A stretch of 64,000 nt of DNA from Rhyzopertha dominica (Eukaryota; Arthropoda; Insecta; Coleoptera; Bostrichidae). Positions 1 to 12,143 of the stretch are shown one piece after another (position 1 is the stretch's first letter; the number at the start of each line of letters is the position of its first letter). The position numbers and the translations under genes are program-made. Below the pieces are notes generated by a model that saw only the letters and a list, made by a program, of their open reading frames with translations, searched no databases and had not been told where the DNA came from. The stretch is from positions 19,240,392-19,304,391 of the forward strand of contig QCXZ01000003.1 of the NCBI GenBank assembly GCA_025024175.1. Direction: 5' to 3'.

Positions 1-3000
1 CTTAATTGAAACAAAACCCGATGGACTACAGTATTTTGCATATGAGCACAGTACAAGTTATAGGCAAGTCCAAAACAAATTTTTAGAGGCAGTTGAAAGC
101 TTAAATCCAGACAACATTGTGGCCATCATTAGTGATCATCCTTATCATGTCGATGCTCTAATACAGTTGTCAGATTTATGTAAACTTAGTGAAGATTTAG
201 CCATGGCGGCTGAGCTTATAGAAAGAGCATTGTATTGTTTAGAATGTGCATTTCATCCATTGTTTAACATTGCACAGGGCAATTGTAGAATGGATTATAG
301 GAGACAGGAAAACAGGTGAGTGATGTATCTATTTTGTACATTAAGACTATATTAAAACAATAATCTATTGATCTGTTATTAAACAAATGAGCCTATCTAT
401 TTTAGTTAATAAATTGGGAAATGCGTCATAATTTACAAGATTTCTGACCCAGTGATATCAGTCACAGAAAATATTTTTTTAAGTTCAATATGGTACAATT
501 TAACATCAGTAAGTAATATTACAAAAAATTGTTAATAATGAAAAAAATTCCATATTAACATAATATGCAAATAAACTTATTTGAATGTTTAAATGTAGTG
601 TGTAACAAAGGTCTATTATTAAAACTTTACAGTTGGCAATTGACTTCCCCCATTGTAAGATTTTGGTACAAAAGCAAAATTTCAGTGTTTTAGTTGGTTA
701 TTTATTGGGCTTATATATTGGTGCTTGTTTAATTCTTGTTCAGTAGTATTCAGCAATTCTGTATGTTATTTACCGATTGTTCTCTACTGATGTAGGTTAC
801 TTGCAATTTTGTTTACAGATGTTAACTATATTTTATATTAACCATAATGGGGTTGTAGACCATAATTTTTTATTGCAGAATATGAATCTACATAAAAAAT
901 AATAGACCCCTGTTTTTCATTTTTTCCAAATTGCTTAGATAAACGTAAAAAAATGGTAAAGTTTAAATATTTGAATGTGTGACGTAGGTTGACCCTGCCA
1001 CTTGTGATTGGCAGCAGCTGTGTGTTGTTGCCAGGGCAGCATAATTTTCAGCGTTCCAGTTGCCTATGCGTGTTTTTCGCCGTCAACTGCCGACTAAGAG
1101 CGTCATTCATAACATCTTAGTAACCCTCGTGTGTTTTTTGCTTTTGTTTATCGATCACGATTATATCGTTCAAAACGTGGACGAAATGGCTGCTGAAAAG
1201 AAATGTTTCGTGCCAACATGCGCTAATACTAGTATTGTTGCTTTAGAGAAGAAATTTTTAAGTAATAAACAGATCATCTGTCTACAGTGTTGCCACTGGG
1301 GCTGATAGAAATTCCGCTAGATTGCCGCATCGAATACGCTACACGGTAATCTGTTGATATAATACGGGATTTATTATTTATTTTACATAAATAATTATTA
1401 GTTTCCTACATATTATGCTAGAAAGTTCCTTCAAGAAATATGTTTTGTTACTTTTTACTTGGTTTAAGATAATATCTGCATCATCTGACGGTCTGAGCTG
1501 CAACATGAAACACATAAGCACTAGCGAGACGTTGGTAAAATTTTGGATTGGTAGGTAAAATAAGCAGGAAACATAATATTTCCCAGGCAAGGAATGCAGT
1601 AATCATCAAGTCACCTAGCATAAATAAATCGATTGTAGATACTTCATATCTAAGTTTCCCATATTTATACGCTAAATTGAAACAGTTATTAATAATTAAA
1701 AACTTGTTCGATTGTTAGCACTAGAAATTGGGCATTTTGTTAAAACAGAGCAATTTTAGGTGAAAAGGACCCACTCTCCTTATATAAAAATTGCAGACTT
1801 TGTTTTTCATGACTGCAATTTCGCAAATGATTTACGAAACAGACTGACTAGAGCATTTATAAGAAAAACCATTTAATTTATTATTACAAATGTGTGAAAA
1901 TCACACAGGCAGAATTCAATTCAGGTAGGAAAACTTTTAATTTCGCCCATTTGTTCTACCCTCCAAAATGGCGGTATATGAAGTGAATGGCTATACTGTG
2001 GTATAGTTTTAGTACATGATGCATTACCTAATTTTTTTCAGAATTTTTCCTAATCATTATCATTATAAAACAGGTTCTTGGAAATCATCCCGGTTCCTTT
2101 TTTCTTAAATGTCCGAAAAACTTAATAGTAACTGTGACGGAAATGGATTTGTTGAACCTCGAAATTATGACGCATTATTTTGGTTGTTCCTAGCAAGTAT
2201 TGTCATCAGCTTGCAAGTTTAATAGATTTAAGCAGTTTTAGTTTGCTTTAAACATTAATAAGTGACTGCAATACTTATTTTGGGCGTTCTAGTGTCAGTT
2301 GATAATAATTTGGTGTATGGTGGAACCCCGGTACAATAGATAAAAATATGGTTAGGTCAGGTCAGGTCACGAAAAACCGCAAAGGCGTCATTTGAACATA
2401 TTTTAACTACAAACACGCGGCAACTGATTTTAGTTGGTTGCCTATTGCTCAGAGTAGATATACTTGCCTTAACCATTATCCTAATGCTCCTCTACAAAGC
2501 AAGTGGTCATATATATTGTGAACATTGATTATATAAAAAATTATGTTGTCTTTTTCAGATCATTGTTTGTGACACTCTTCAAACATTTGCTATTTGTTGG
2601 TGGACGAGCCTGTTACAGAACCGCTTTGGAATTCTGTAAGTTACTACTTTCACTGGATCCCGAAGGAGATCCAATAGGAGTTATACTAGCCATGGACTTC
2701 TATGCATTGAGGGCAAAAGAGTATAACTGGCTGCTAGAGTTTGCAGCAGAATTTGAAAGCACCAAAAATTTATCGCAGTTACCAAACTTTGCCTTTTCAC
2801 TGGCCATTGCACAGTTCTATGTGCTAAGTAGTACAGACAGTGATACATCGCTGGCAGATAATATGTTGCAAGAGGCTTTACTAATGTTTCCAAATGTACT
2901 GATGCCATTGCTTGATAAATGCTCGGTTCAAATTGATAGCCGGGTTGCCGGTCATAGCTTCTTCATAAATGAAAAAAGGTAAATATCTACATTTCATGTA

Positions 3001-6000
3001 CAATTTTGACATATGGGTCGTACTTTGACAGTAAAGTAGAAACTATAAAAGATTCCACGAACATAGGAATGCAACTTTTTAAATATAAATTATAATAACC
3101 AGATACTTATTGTAAAAGACAAATTGTGCACTTTAATAATCAGTTTATTACAGATTGTGGTCTGCTATTTTAATGATCAAAATTTCTGTAATTTGTAATA
3201 TTACATTAGTCTAATCTACATTGCTCAAACTTTTATCCCTTGTACACAATACACAAACTGACATCGATGATAAATGCTCTCTAGAGATTGTTAAACCAGC
3301 ACATATGACAAATTATTAGTTTTAGCCATGGTTACATACATGATATCGTAGATTCAATATCATATGCTGTTATGAGAGCAAAATTGTATTGAAAAGAAAT
3401 AAAAGTATAATGCAGTAAATTTCTTTTTTCTTGCAATAAATATAAAAAACATTCTTTATGACCAAAAAAAAATTTCGATTCAGTTATGGCCAAGTACGGT
3501 TTTATTTAAGAAAAGCAATTTTGATGAATATATAAGAAATAAGCATTTCTTTTAAAAATCTGAGCCCATTTTGTTCCATTTTAAAAAGTTTGTGGGTTAG
3601 CATAGTAATGTTTATGATAAAATTAATAATATTACAATGAAAATCATATAGCTGCTATGCACAACAAAAGTGAGCAATTTTGCAGGTTTGGGCTGCAACT
3701 CAAAAACTACAAAAAAATCAAAATCGTTTTGTTTTTCCTGACTATAGACAAAAGAGTGTCAAACATTTACTGAAACCCCATTTTAATAAGGCCACAAATT
3801 AAATAGCCCATCAGGACATTGAAAATGAGACACATTGTAGACTTCTTTTGATTGAATTTTTGTAGTAGCCATATGATATGGGCGGCATTTAATATCATCA
3901 TTAATATCAGACGATTTATTGAGTTTTTTTAATTTGTTGCAGTCTGTGAATAGCCAGTATTCCTGTTCTTCATAAGTTGAGATGAGTCTTTGAAATGTAT
4001 GAAAAATAGGCTGTTATTTGATTATATATTACTGTACATACACTCTGGATGTTAAATGGCAAGTCAAAATTTCACCTGTAAGAGACATGAAGTTCAAAAT
4101 TTTTGGTATGTCTGTTTATACATAAACATTTGTAATTGCAAAAAAAAATAAACTAAATAATTGCCATACCAGACAGGGCCATAAAGAAATAACCTGTTTC
4201 TTTTTACTTTCTGAGATATTTAACATTTTCCTAAAAACATGTAAAACAATGAACCTATAGGAGAGTTTATCGACCGTTGGTGGTGCTAGTGTGGCTTTGC
4301 AAATGGCAGAGATAAACAGTACTTGCTATTATAATATACTCGTCTGTATCACATAATGAAACACAGATGGGTTCGCAAACAAGTATATTCAATATAATTA
4401 TTACAAAAGAACTGGTAATGGTAACTAAAACACACTCGTGGCAATAACCTATGTGATAACCGTTTAACCACATAAACACATATTACTATTACAATATAAT
4501 ATCACACATGCTTTTTGTGCTTACATGTATCCTCTTTTTTATATTTTTTTAATATTCACTGCCCACAATTTAAAAATGCTAATACGATATAACAAAAACA
4601 GCCCTATTACACAACAATCCCGCCTTTTTCCAGCATTAACGTACCGTTTTTAATATTTTATGTATCTGCCGCCAGATGTCGTGTCACTATTGTAAACTTG
4701 CCTATAGAAGAACGCCGTGTATATTAAGCTAAAAAGCGCTTACCTCGTAAATTACGTTCATAATCATTTTATGTGTATTAACTGGTCTGTACTCTTTAGG
4801 GATCCTCCTGCTCTAACACAGTTAATACTATTATACATAAATAGAAGTTACTACATATGGAAAGAAAACAATCTGCTTGCATGGCTAGAGAAAAATGTAC
4901 ATAAGGTACTGGACACAGTGGACAAAGGTGAACCTTTGATTCAGGAATTTCAGTCTAAAAGAATTAAACGTTTCCAAGGTTCCATGCCACTTAGTATAGC
5001 ACGCCATATCCTACTATCTGATGTTAAAGGTGTATCTCCAGTAACAGATGTGAGTAAAGCTTGTTGCATATTGTGTACTCATTTAGATGCTTTTTATATT
5101 GTAGGACTATGTCGGACCTGTTCTTAGTTTTGATCCTCTACCACCTACAGATTCAATAAATTCATACACTCGACCTGCAAGATCGAGACCAACCTTGAGT
5201 AATTCAAGCACGATGGGAATATTCTTTCGCTCCTTACTTCCAGGCTTTAATGCGAATAACATTCCAGTCAACTTCCTGGATGGGTAAGATTTTTTTGCTA
5301 CCTTAATAACATAAATAAGATAATTTTGTTTATTTTTAAGTGATCATAATAACACTTTATCCAAAAGTTTTCTTGTTATACCTTTTTTATCACATTGGAA
5401 TTACTGCATTCGGTATTGTAAAATAGTGTGTCGCATTTAAGATGAAGACACCCCCATATTTTAGTTATTTAAAGGAATACAAATCTGAATTTTAAACTCA
5501 GCCTACTACGAATTGATAAATAGGGCCAATTCTCAGTATTTTGTTTCGCGTTAGAGATATCGAAAAAAGTTATTAGAAAAAGTTGTTCAGAATATTTTTT
5601 TAGTCCTGCATACTAATTTTCATGACAATATTCACATTTTTAATTTTTTCAATATTTTGATATTTAAAAATTGTTTTCTTTTTTAATTTTATACGTAGTG
5701 TGCCATGAAAATAATAAAATTGAAAGAAGTGTCAAATACTAGTCAGTTTGGACTTTATTGCGTACATTTTTAGTTATAAAGTTAAAAAAAGAAAACGTAA
5801 TAATTTAAGATACCAAAATATTGAAAAAATTAAAAATGCTAATTTTGTTATGAAAATTGGCATGCCGACCTAAAAGAATATTCTGAACAACTTTTTCTAA
5901 TAACTTTTTTTGATATCTCTAACGCGAAACAAAATATTGAGAATCAGCCCTATCTGTCTATTCGTAGTAGGCGGAGTTTAAAATTCAGAATTCGGTTAAG

Positions 6001-9000
6001 TATCTTAAAAAATATGACCCGTCACCGTTTATGAATGTGCGAAAATTCAGATCTGTATTCCTTTGAATAACTAAAATATGGGGGTGTTTTCGTCTTAAAT
6101 GCGACACACTGTATATAATATAAATAAAATAATTTTTTGTCAACTTCTATCCACAAACTGTCAGTTTTTGTATATCTATATAACAAGATCCTTTTAGCAT
6201 TACATGTTCCACTGTTTCAAAACAGAATTGACACACTCTCTGCAGTGAACATGTTTTTGGTATTCAGATTTATAAATTGAAAATTTCTTATTCATTTCGA
6301 TACTTGTCATAAGAAAGTTGTAAACTGCGTTTCATAAGTTATGGCATGGTCTGGTGCTAGGCATACTGAACAAATTGAAAAAATGCAGGTTAGACTTTTT
6401 ATCACAAGGTGGTAACACAGTAGTTTCATTGTTTCGTTTAAAACCAGGACGAAACGAAATAGCACACCTGCATGAAATTAAAGCACCCATTCCCTTTTAT
6501 AATGTTTAGACGAAAATCTCCCTCTTTGTGAAGAGATTTAAAATATTTACAGGAGTATAACAGCACGCCTAAGAAAAATAAATATTGATTAAATTAAAAT
6601 ACACCAATTTAGAAATCGCATATTGAAACACATTATCAATATACAGGGTGTCCTGTATTATGTGGGCAACCCCTCGGAATCTGAAATGTGGTGTAAAAAT
6701 AACACTATTTTACAGTATAAGCTATTTGGAATAAATTTTGGTTATTTGAAGTGGAAGCCGGTAAAATGATTCATACTTTTTTTAAATAAATGTTCTGTGG
6801 GAGCTGGGATGGGGCCAACCCTCCAAATTTCAACCTTTAAGTTTAAAACATTAAGTATTTTTTCAAAATATGTGTTTTCTGATTCTTTGAGCCCTGTAAA
6901 GAAAAAAAGATACTCTTTGTATACGCGACTAAAACTTATCCTTTCCAAGAAAATTGCATTTGAATGTGAATGTGAATGAGGGTTTACATTTTCTCTGCTT
7001 AACTAATATCATTTTGTTTTTATCAAATTGGACGTGATAAATAATAATAATTGTGATTGATCACTTCTCATATCTATAAATATTGAAACATTTAAAATAA
7101 AATTCATAATTATTACAATAGGGGATTTTCAAAATAAGAGTTTCAATTTCAATTATAGGAAATCATTCAAAGCCAACTTTAAATGTGTGTCAGCATACTC
7201 TTTGTATGAATATTCCATTATTATTATTTTGAATTATCGCAACAAATGATGTAAAGTACTGTCAAAATGTCAATGAAAGAGTGACAACTAACACATTTTT
7301 ATTATTTATCACGACCAATTTGATAAAAACAAAATATTAGTTAAGCAGTACAAATGTGAACCCTAACATTCAGCTGCAATTTTCTCAGAAAGGGTCAATT
7401 TTAGCCGCATGAACAAAGAGTATCTTTTTTCCTTTACAATGATTCAAGAATAAAAAAATGCACAATTTTACCATTTTAAAGTTAAGGGTTAAAATATTGG
7501 GTTGGTCCCTTCCAGCGCCCCCAAAACATTTACTTCAAACAATAATAACCAAATTTGATGAAATTATATCAGCTAGTCTAGGAGATACTTTTTAAAAAAC
7601 TATTTCTCTTCCCCTATGTTTAAGACTTAATATCTTAGTAGGCAGGCATTATTTCAGAAAAAGTTAAGACAGTAAAAGTTATTTTTGCACCAGTTATCAG
7701 ATTCCGAGAGGTTGTCCACATAGTGCAGGACAACTACAAAATGTTGTTGCTTGAGCTAAAGATATTGTGTAAATATATTGCAATAACTGCCCTTTGGATG
7801 ACAAGGAGACCAATTTGTAACTAAAAGTGATACTGCATCAGAAATTTGAATAGGACCAATTGCCGTAAATAGATACTAATGTCGAACTGTTGTAGGAACA
7901 AAAAATGTAATATAAATTTTTATCAGTTTATTTAGAAAGGGTTTATATCTAAGTAAACAAACTCATTTGTAAAACATATGAGTTTTTAAACACTATTAAA
8001 ATGGATGTTTTTTTTTTTCAGAAAAATTGTACCTGAATAACAGAATGAGAATATTTTTAGGATACTTTAATTTGAATAGCCAATGTATAATTGTTACTTC
8101 TCACAAAAATGAATATTAGTTCAAAATGCAAACCATTTTTTTGAGAAGCTAATGTTTTCATTGGTCGGTGCCATTTTGAATACCTCTGAAACAGTTTCTG
8201 ACTGAGGTTTTTTTCAATAAGTAATTGGTTTAAGACTATAAGGGGTTAAGTTTTGTTTTACATTTGTTAATTAGGCTTTTTAAGATTACGTCATCCAATA
8301 TGGCGTCCGGGGGGCAAAAAGCGCGCGCATGGGACGCGCCTGCGAAACCCTGGAAACAGACACGTGGCTGATAGAGTTGGGTCCTTAATGACCAAGTCGT
8401 TCAAAGTGAATGACTTATGCCTTAATTTGGCTCAAAGCTAATGAATCAGTCAGTTGTTCGTGCGTCGTACACACTGATCTCTAAATAATATTTAGAGATC
8501 AGTGGTCGTACATGGTTAACGGCTGACGACAGCACACGACGAGAACACAGCATGACAGCATATTTATATGCTGTGGCGAGACAGGAGACATCGCTGTCAC
8601 TTTCAATTCACAATCCGTATGAACGACTTGAATGATCCGAATCTATGCGATTGATTTGAATTGAATCAAATGTCCCAGCTCCAATGACTGACGTTGGCAT
8701 TAAGTAATGGGGTTTCTATGAGAGCGTGCTAGAAGCTGCATCGTTTTGACATGTGCCACCTGGCAGTCGCTCCGAAAGTCACATGTTCTAAAAAGCCTAA
8801 TAAAACGTATAACCTATACAGCGTGTTCAAAATTCAAATCTAAATAGTTACACCATTTAAATGGTAATAACTTGTTAAATTTAAATGTAACATCCTGTAT
8901 TTTTTATTAAAAACATGTGTAAAATTTATTTGTCTATTGAGCAAGCACTAATATATTGTCCTATAGCCTATCTCTACACATTTTCATGAAAAATGCAGAT

Positions 9001-12000
9001 TTTATATAATGCACGCCATTTTTATCAAATATTGGTATTTATCAGCCAGCTCGCCTATGACATTTTGACAACCTTTTTTTTTTATTTTTTTTTATCGGTT
9101 ATTAATAGTATTTATTTGCAAAACATACTTTAATTGTAATGGTAGTTAGTATTAATATTAATATTATTTGAAGCTAATACAATGTGTTTATTCAAAAAAA
9201 GGAAAAATAGGATGATAATTTGATGATTATTTATTATTATAGAAGAGTGTGTTTGCATAATTGATTGTTATCTTCACATGTTTATGCTAAAAGGTTTCCC
9301 AACAGAATTCATCCAGATAAGGCTTTAAATTACTGTAGTAACTAACTTATTAAATATGAATTCAGCTTTTGTTTCATGCCAGAAAAATGCAGATTAAGAT
9401 TTATTTTCCTTATAAATGCTGGATATCAGGTATACTTATTTGTTAGCATTCTCTACACGTTCTAGTAAAATATTAATAATACATACAAATTTTAATATTT
9501 AATTTAATTTATTTCGTTAAACACAAAATTTTGCATACTGTCCTAATAAACATATCAAATTGTTCTTTTGAATTAACTTATTATGCTAGCTCCAAATAAT
9601 AGAAACTACACATTAATTACGTCATTGCAAACAAATTACTATTAATAATAGGTGACAAAATGTCATAGACCAGTTGATAAATATTATTACTATTTGATAA
9701 AAACAGTGTACACTAGAAAAATCTGAATTTTTCAATGTTGCAATTGCACGGTTAGTTGCACAAGTTTCAGTCCCGTTGCTAGAAACTTTACGTTTTCCAT
9801 ACAGCGCCATCGCACTGTAATATGCAAACATACATATGAACTTAACAATGCATAGAAGTAGCTATAGAACGATACATGTGTTCGATAGACAAACATTTTA
9901 CATCTGTTTTTAATATAATGTTGTAACCCTTTAGGTTCGAATTATGAGCACCCTGTATAATTTTTCACATTTTAGATGCATTGGCTTAAAAAGACTGAAT
10001 ACATTGAGATTTTATAAAATACAATTGACCTTACATTTTTACAAAATAAGAATATTTTAAAATGTTTGGGTGAAGCAAAACACACCTTTATTTTGATCTT
10101 AGAATTTAAAAGTGATATAATATATAAGTTATTCTATTTAAAAAAATATAACACCCTGTGTATTTTGAAAATAATTTTAAAATATAGACCTAATAGTATC
10201 TACCATACGACTCATTAAAATTTGTAAAAACTGAATAGTTAGGCATAATATTCGGTGTCGTTCATCATGAATAACCCAGTATATGTTACTAGTAGCATTT
10301 GTTTTTACATTTTTTTAGAAATTTTTTTTTTTGTGTAATACTTGTCAGTAGTAAAACGAATCCACATTAAAATAAACTTTTTATTTCAAGAGGGGAGAAT
10401 TTCAGGTCTGAAATTCGAATCTTAACAGTCACCGCCAAAACGCTTCTATCCAAGGTTATTCAACTCGTGACGTCAAGTGTCACGTAAACATTACCGAGGA
10501 GCGTGCTGTTTAATGGTGTAGTATCATTCTTGTATTGGAAAAGCTTTTGTGTAGTGTTTATTGAAAGGACGGTGTAAGAGGTCGCACCAAAAAGTGACTT
10601 GTGTAGTTTTACAAGCATCTATTATGTATTGAAAACAAAACAAGTATTGTTTTGTACATGGTTATAAAAGTACTTCAATCAGTACAGCTAACAAAATATT
10701 TTTGTAACCATTCATTATCAACATATGAAAAAGTTGTTTAACGTCCCTAGACGTGATATGCCGAAATCGCAAAGTTTGTTTTTCTGTTGTGAAGATCATC
10801 TATTATTAATGTAAGTTTTATTATTCTTTTTGGGGTTATAGGTCTTTACCTTTCAGTTTCCATTTTGTTATAGCTTAAAGAGGATATGGAAAATTATATG
10901 CGTTTTAAGTTGATAGAGGGAAATGTTATAATAAAGAAAGACGTTTGTTTGCCATATATTCGACTGTTAGCCAGACTGGAAACGAGCCGCAACAGTCCCG
11001 AAAANAAATGGCAATTTATATTTATTCTTACATTTTCATCTTTACAAATAGTGTGTCCAACAACCCACTGTGATCAAATTATCAATGCTACGTTAATTTG
11101 ATAAAGAGTTCACTTATGCTGTTGCTTTTACGTTCCTCATCTCCGCCGTGTTGAACCGCTTGTCGCAGTACACAAATTCCATAACAATGAACATGCTTTC
11201 AGAAGTCATAACTCATAAGTATTTCACTTTTTCTTGGCGTATTTTAATTCGCTTGTCACAAAATGAATGCAAAAAACAAACTGATAAATTGACGGGCTGA
11301 GGCTGACACGTGACGCGCTGACCCCAGAGGGTTTGGCGGTCCCTTTAAATATTCACATTTTTAATATTAAAAATACACCTTACGATCCATTTTTTCGAAT
11401 TTATAAGCTGTCACAGCTGTTTTGTGGATTAGATGCTACCTATTAATATGCAATTTAATAAAATATAAATACATTGCAAATACCCAATTGTATGATATCT
11501 CAGTAAATATTAATGCTTAATTGCGGTATCTACATTACTATCTTTCTTTTTTGTTGTTATAATCTTTTGTTTTAAAGCTATAGCCAACTTGTGAAATCAT
11601 TTCTTCAGTTACTAATATCTCGCTTGAGTATGTAGATACAAAAAAACTGTGAAGACATTTTTTATAGGTGAATCTTGTGTAACTTGACATTTGAGGATGT
11701 TTGAAAATATTTATATGCAAACCTTTTAGATAAATAAATAATCAGCCACCAAGTTTGAAACAGCCTTTTTTTCAATAGGGGATGAAAATGTGTGGTCATA
11801 ACTTCTGTTTTAAACTATTATATATATAAACAGTTGTATTCCATTTAATCTGATTTGATAATTTAATGGCATGCTCTGTATTTTAGTGACGAGGAAGGAG
11901 CAAGGGCACTTCCAAACCTCATAAATGATATTCCAGAAGGAGCCAACGTAGATGGAGTTGACTTGAGAACAAGTGTGGCATCACTGGTTGGTGCAATGCG

Positions 12001-12100
12001 TGATTTACTTAATAACATACGTGCTAGGGATGTACCAAATGATGCAGACGTTGATGATGATTCAGAAGAAGAAAATGAACATAACAATTATTTGACTTAA
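1..12100 (+). CDS. TCF25: TCF25 (NULP1 / RQC1 homologue), 3' part of gene, five exons
   Basis: Exons are 1-315 (5' end outside the window), 2559-2978, 4800-5049, 5105-5283 and 11887-12100. All junctions are GT/AG and keep frame, giving 458 residues plus stop; the protein begins mid-helical domain (LIETKPDGLQYFAYEHS). Diagnostic stretches are DHPYHVDALIQLSDLCKLSED and ALYCLECAFHP in exon 1, GGRACYRTALEFCKLLLSLDP in exon 2 and PLSIARHILLSD in exon 3. The C-terminus is acidic (DDDSEEENEHNNYLT). The family is the TCF25/Rqc1 family: Rqc1 is a subunit of the 60S ribosome quality-control complex, and the animal protein was first named as a bHLH-like transcription factor. The part seen is the alpha-helical repeat region. 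Intron sizes are very uneven: 2.2 kb, 1.8 kb, 55 bp, and 6.6 kb filled with transposons. A polyadenylation hexamer AATAAA lies at 12153. Homology call is firm; exon ends are by inspection. Confidence 0.93.
1186..1284 (+). pseudogene. THAP-like N-terminal fragment inside TCF25 intron
   Basis: An ATG at 1186 opens MAAEKKCFVPTCANTSI followed by LEKKFL. The C-x4-C spacing with VP between the cysteines resembles the start of THAP zinc-binding domains, but the remaining C-x2-H half is absent and the frame soon stops. It is probably an exon-sized relic of a THAP transposon or gene. The match is short, so the call is tentative. Confidence 0.3.
4255..4707. repeat. candidate MITE in TCF25 intron 2
   Basis: The left end CTATAGGAGAGTTTA at 4255 is matched by the inverted right end TAAACTTGCCTATAG ending at 4707, about 15 bp with two mismatches. 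Its 450 bp interior is AT-rich and has no credible coding frame. It ends about 90 bp before exon 4800-5049. No clear target duplication was identified. Confidence 0.45.
5424..6112. repeat. long palindromic (fold-back) element, 0.69 kb
   Basis: The first ~200 bp reappear in inverted order in the last ~200 bp. The left arm begins TAGTGTGTCGCATTTAAGA and continues through a CCCCCATATTTTAGTTATT block. The right arm ends with the complement, AAATGCGACACACTGTA. Both arms also share the block around ATATCTCTAACGCGAAACAA. No coding sequence is visible. It is a non-autonomous element, probably mobilised by a Tc1/mariner-type transposase judging from the TA flanks. Confidence 0.8.
6642..7737. repeat. 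fold-back element, 1.1 kb, with ~40 bp terminal inverted repeats
   Basis: The left end TACAGGGTGTCCTGTATTA continues as TGTGGGCAACCCCTCGGAATCTGA. The right end carries the inverted equivalent (CAGATTCCGAGAGGTTGTCC, then TAGTGCAGGACAAC). Internal blocks are also mirrored: GTTTACATTTTCTCTGCTTAACTAAT near 6982 against ATTAGTTAAGCAGTACAAATGTGAAC near 7335. No transposase is encoded. A diverged relative lies at 59330-59520 in the CYC1 intron, so this is a dispersed family. Confidence 0.75.
8271..8800. repeat. candidate MITE, 0.53 kb, with perfect internal hairpin
   Basis: The left end TTAGGCTTTTTAAGA is mirrored at the right by TCTAAAAAGCCTAA, ending at 8800. TAA abuts both sides, as expected for a 3-bp PIF/Harbinger-like target duplication. 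The interior has a GC-rich CpG-bearing stretch near 8310 and a perfect 33-bp palindrome at 8472-8504. It is non-coding. Confidence 0.55.
8817..9957. repeat. fold-back element, 1.14 kb
   Basis: The left end TACAGCGTGTTCAAAATTC pairs with the right end, whose complement reads TACAGGGTGCTCATAATTC. Sub-terminal blocks are mirrored too: TTTGTCTATTGAGCA and CTATAGCC on the left against their complements around 9860-9900, and a TGACATTTTGACA block near 9058 against TGACAAAATGTCA near 9655. It starts 17 bp after the preceding MITE. There is no coding capacity. Confidence 0.65.
10395..11491 (+). repeat. THAP-domain-derived dispersed repeat, copy A
   Basis: It is nearly identical over ~1.1 kb to 25577-26781 (copy B). 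Translated in pieces it yields a THAP-type zinc-binding domain in two parts. The first part contains VPRRDMPKSQSLFFCCEDHL (around 10740-10802). The second continues after a GT...AG intron with KEDMENYMRFKLIEG (10876-10930). The frame is broken, so no protein is likely. Relative to copy B it lacks ~59 bp near 11330, removing part of the right CGCCAAAACGC inverted motif. A TGACGTCA (CRE-like) site lies near 10469. Because the intron is retained, the family spread as DNA and is not a processed retrocopy. Confidence 0.8.
11492..11740 (+). repeat. truncated arm of the TATCTCAGYAA fold-back family
   Basis: This stretch matches the left arms at 27208 and 28535. Shared features include the run from ATATCTCAGTAAATATTAATGC and the block around TTTTGTTTTAAAGC, TATAGCCAACTTGTGAAAT and TTTCTTCAGTTACTAATATC. 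It starts exactly where THAP repeat copy A ends and stops about 140 bp before the last TCF25 exon. The matching right arm is absent. Confidence 0.6.
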
Positions 12101-12143
12101 TCTTGCCTAGAATTATAAACGATTTTCAGCTATGTAAAAACCT

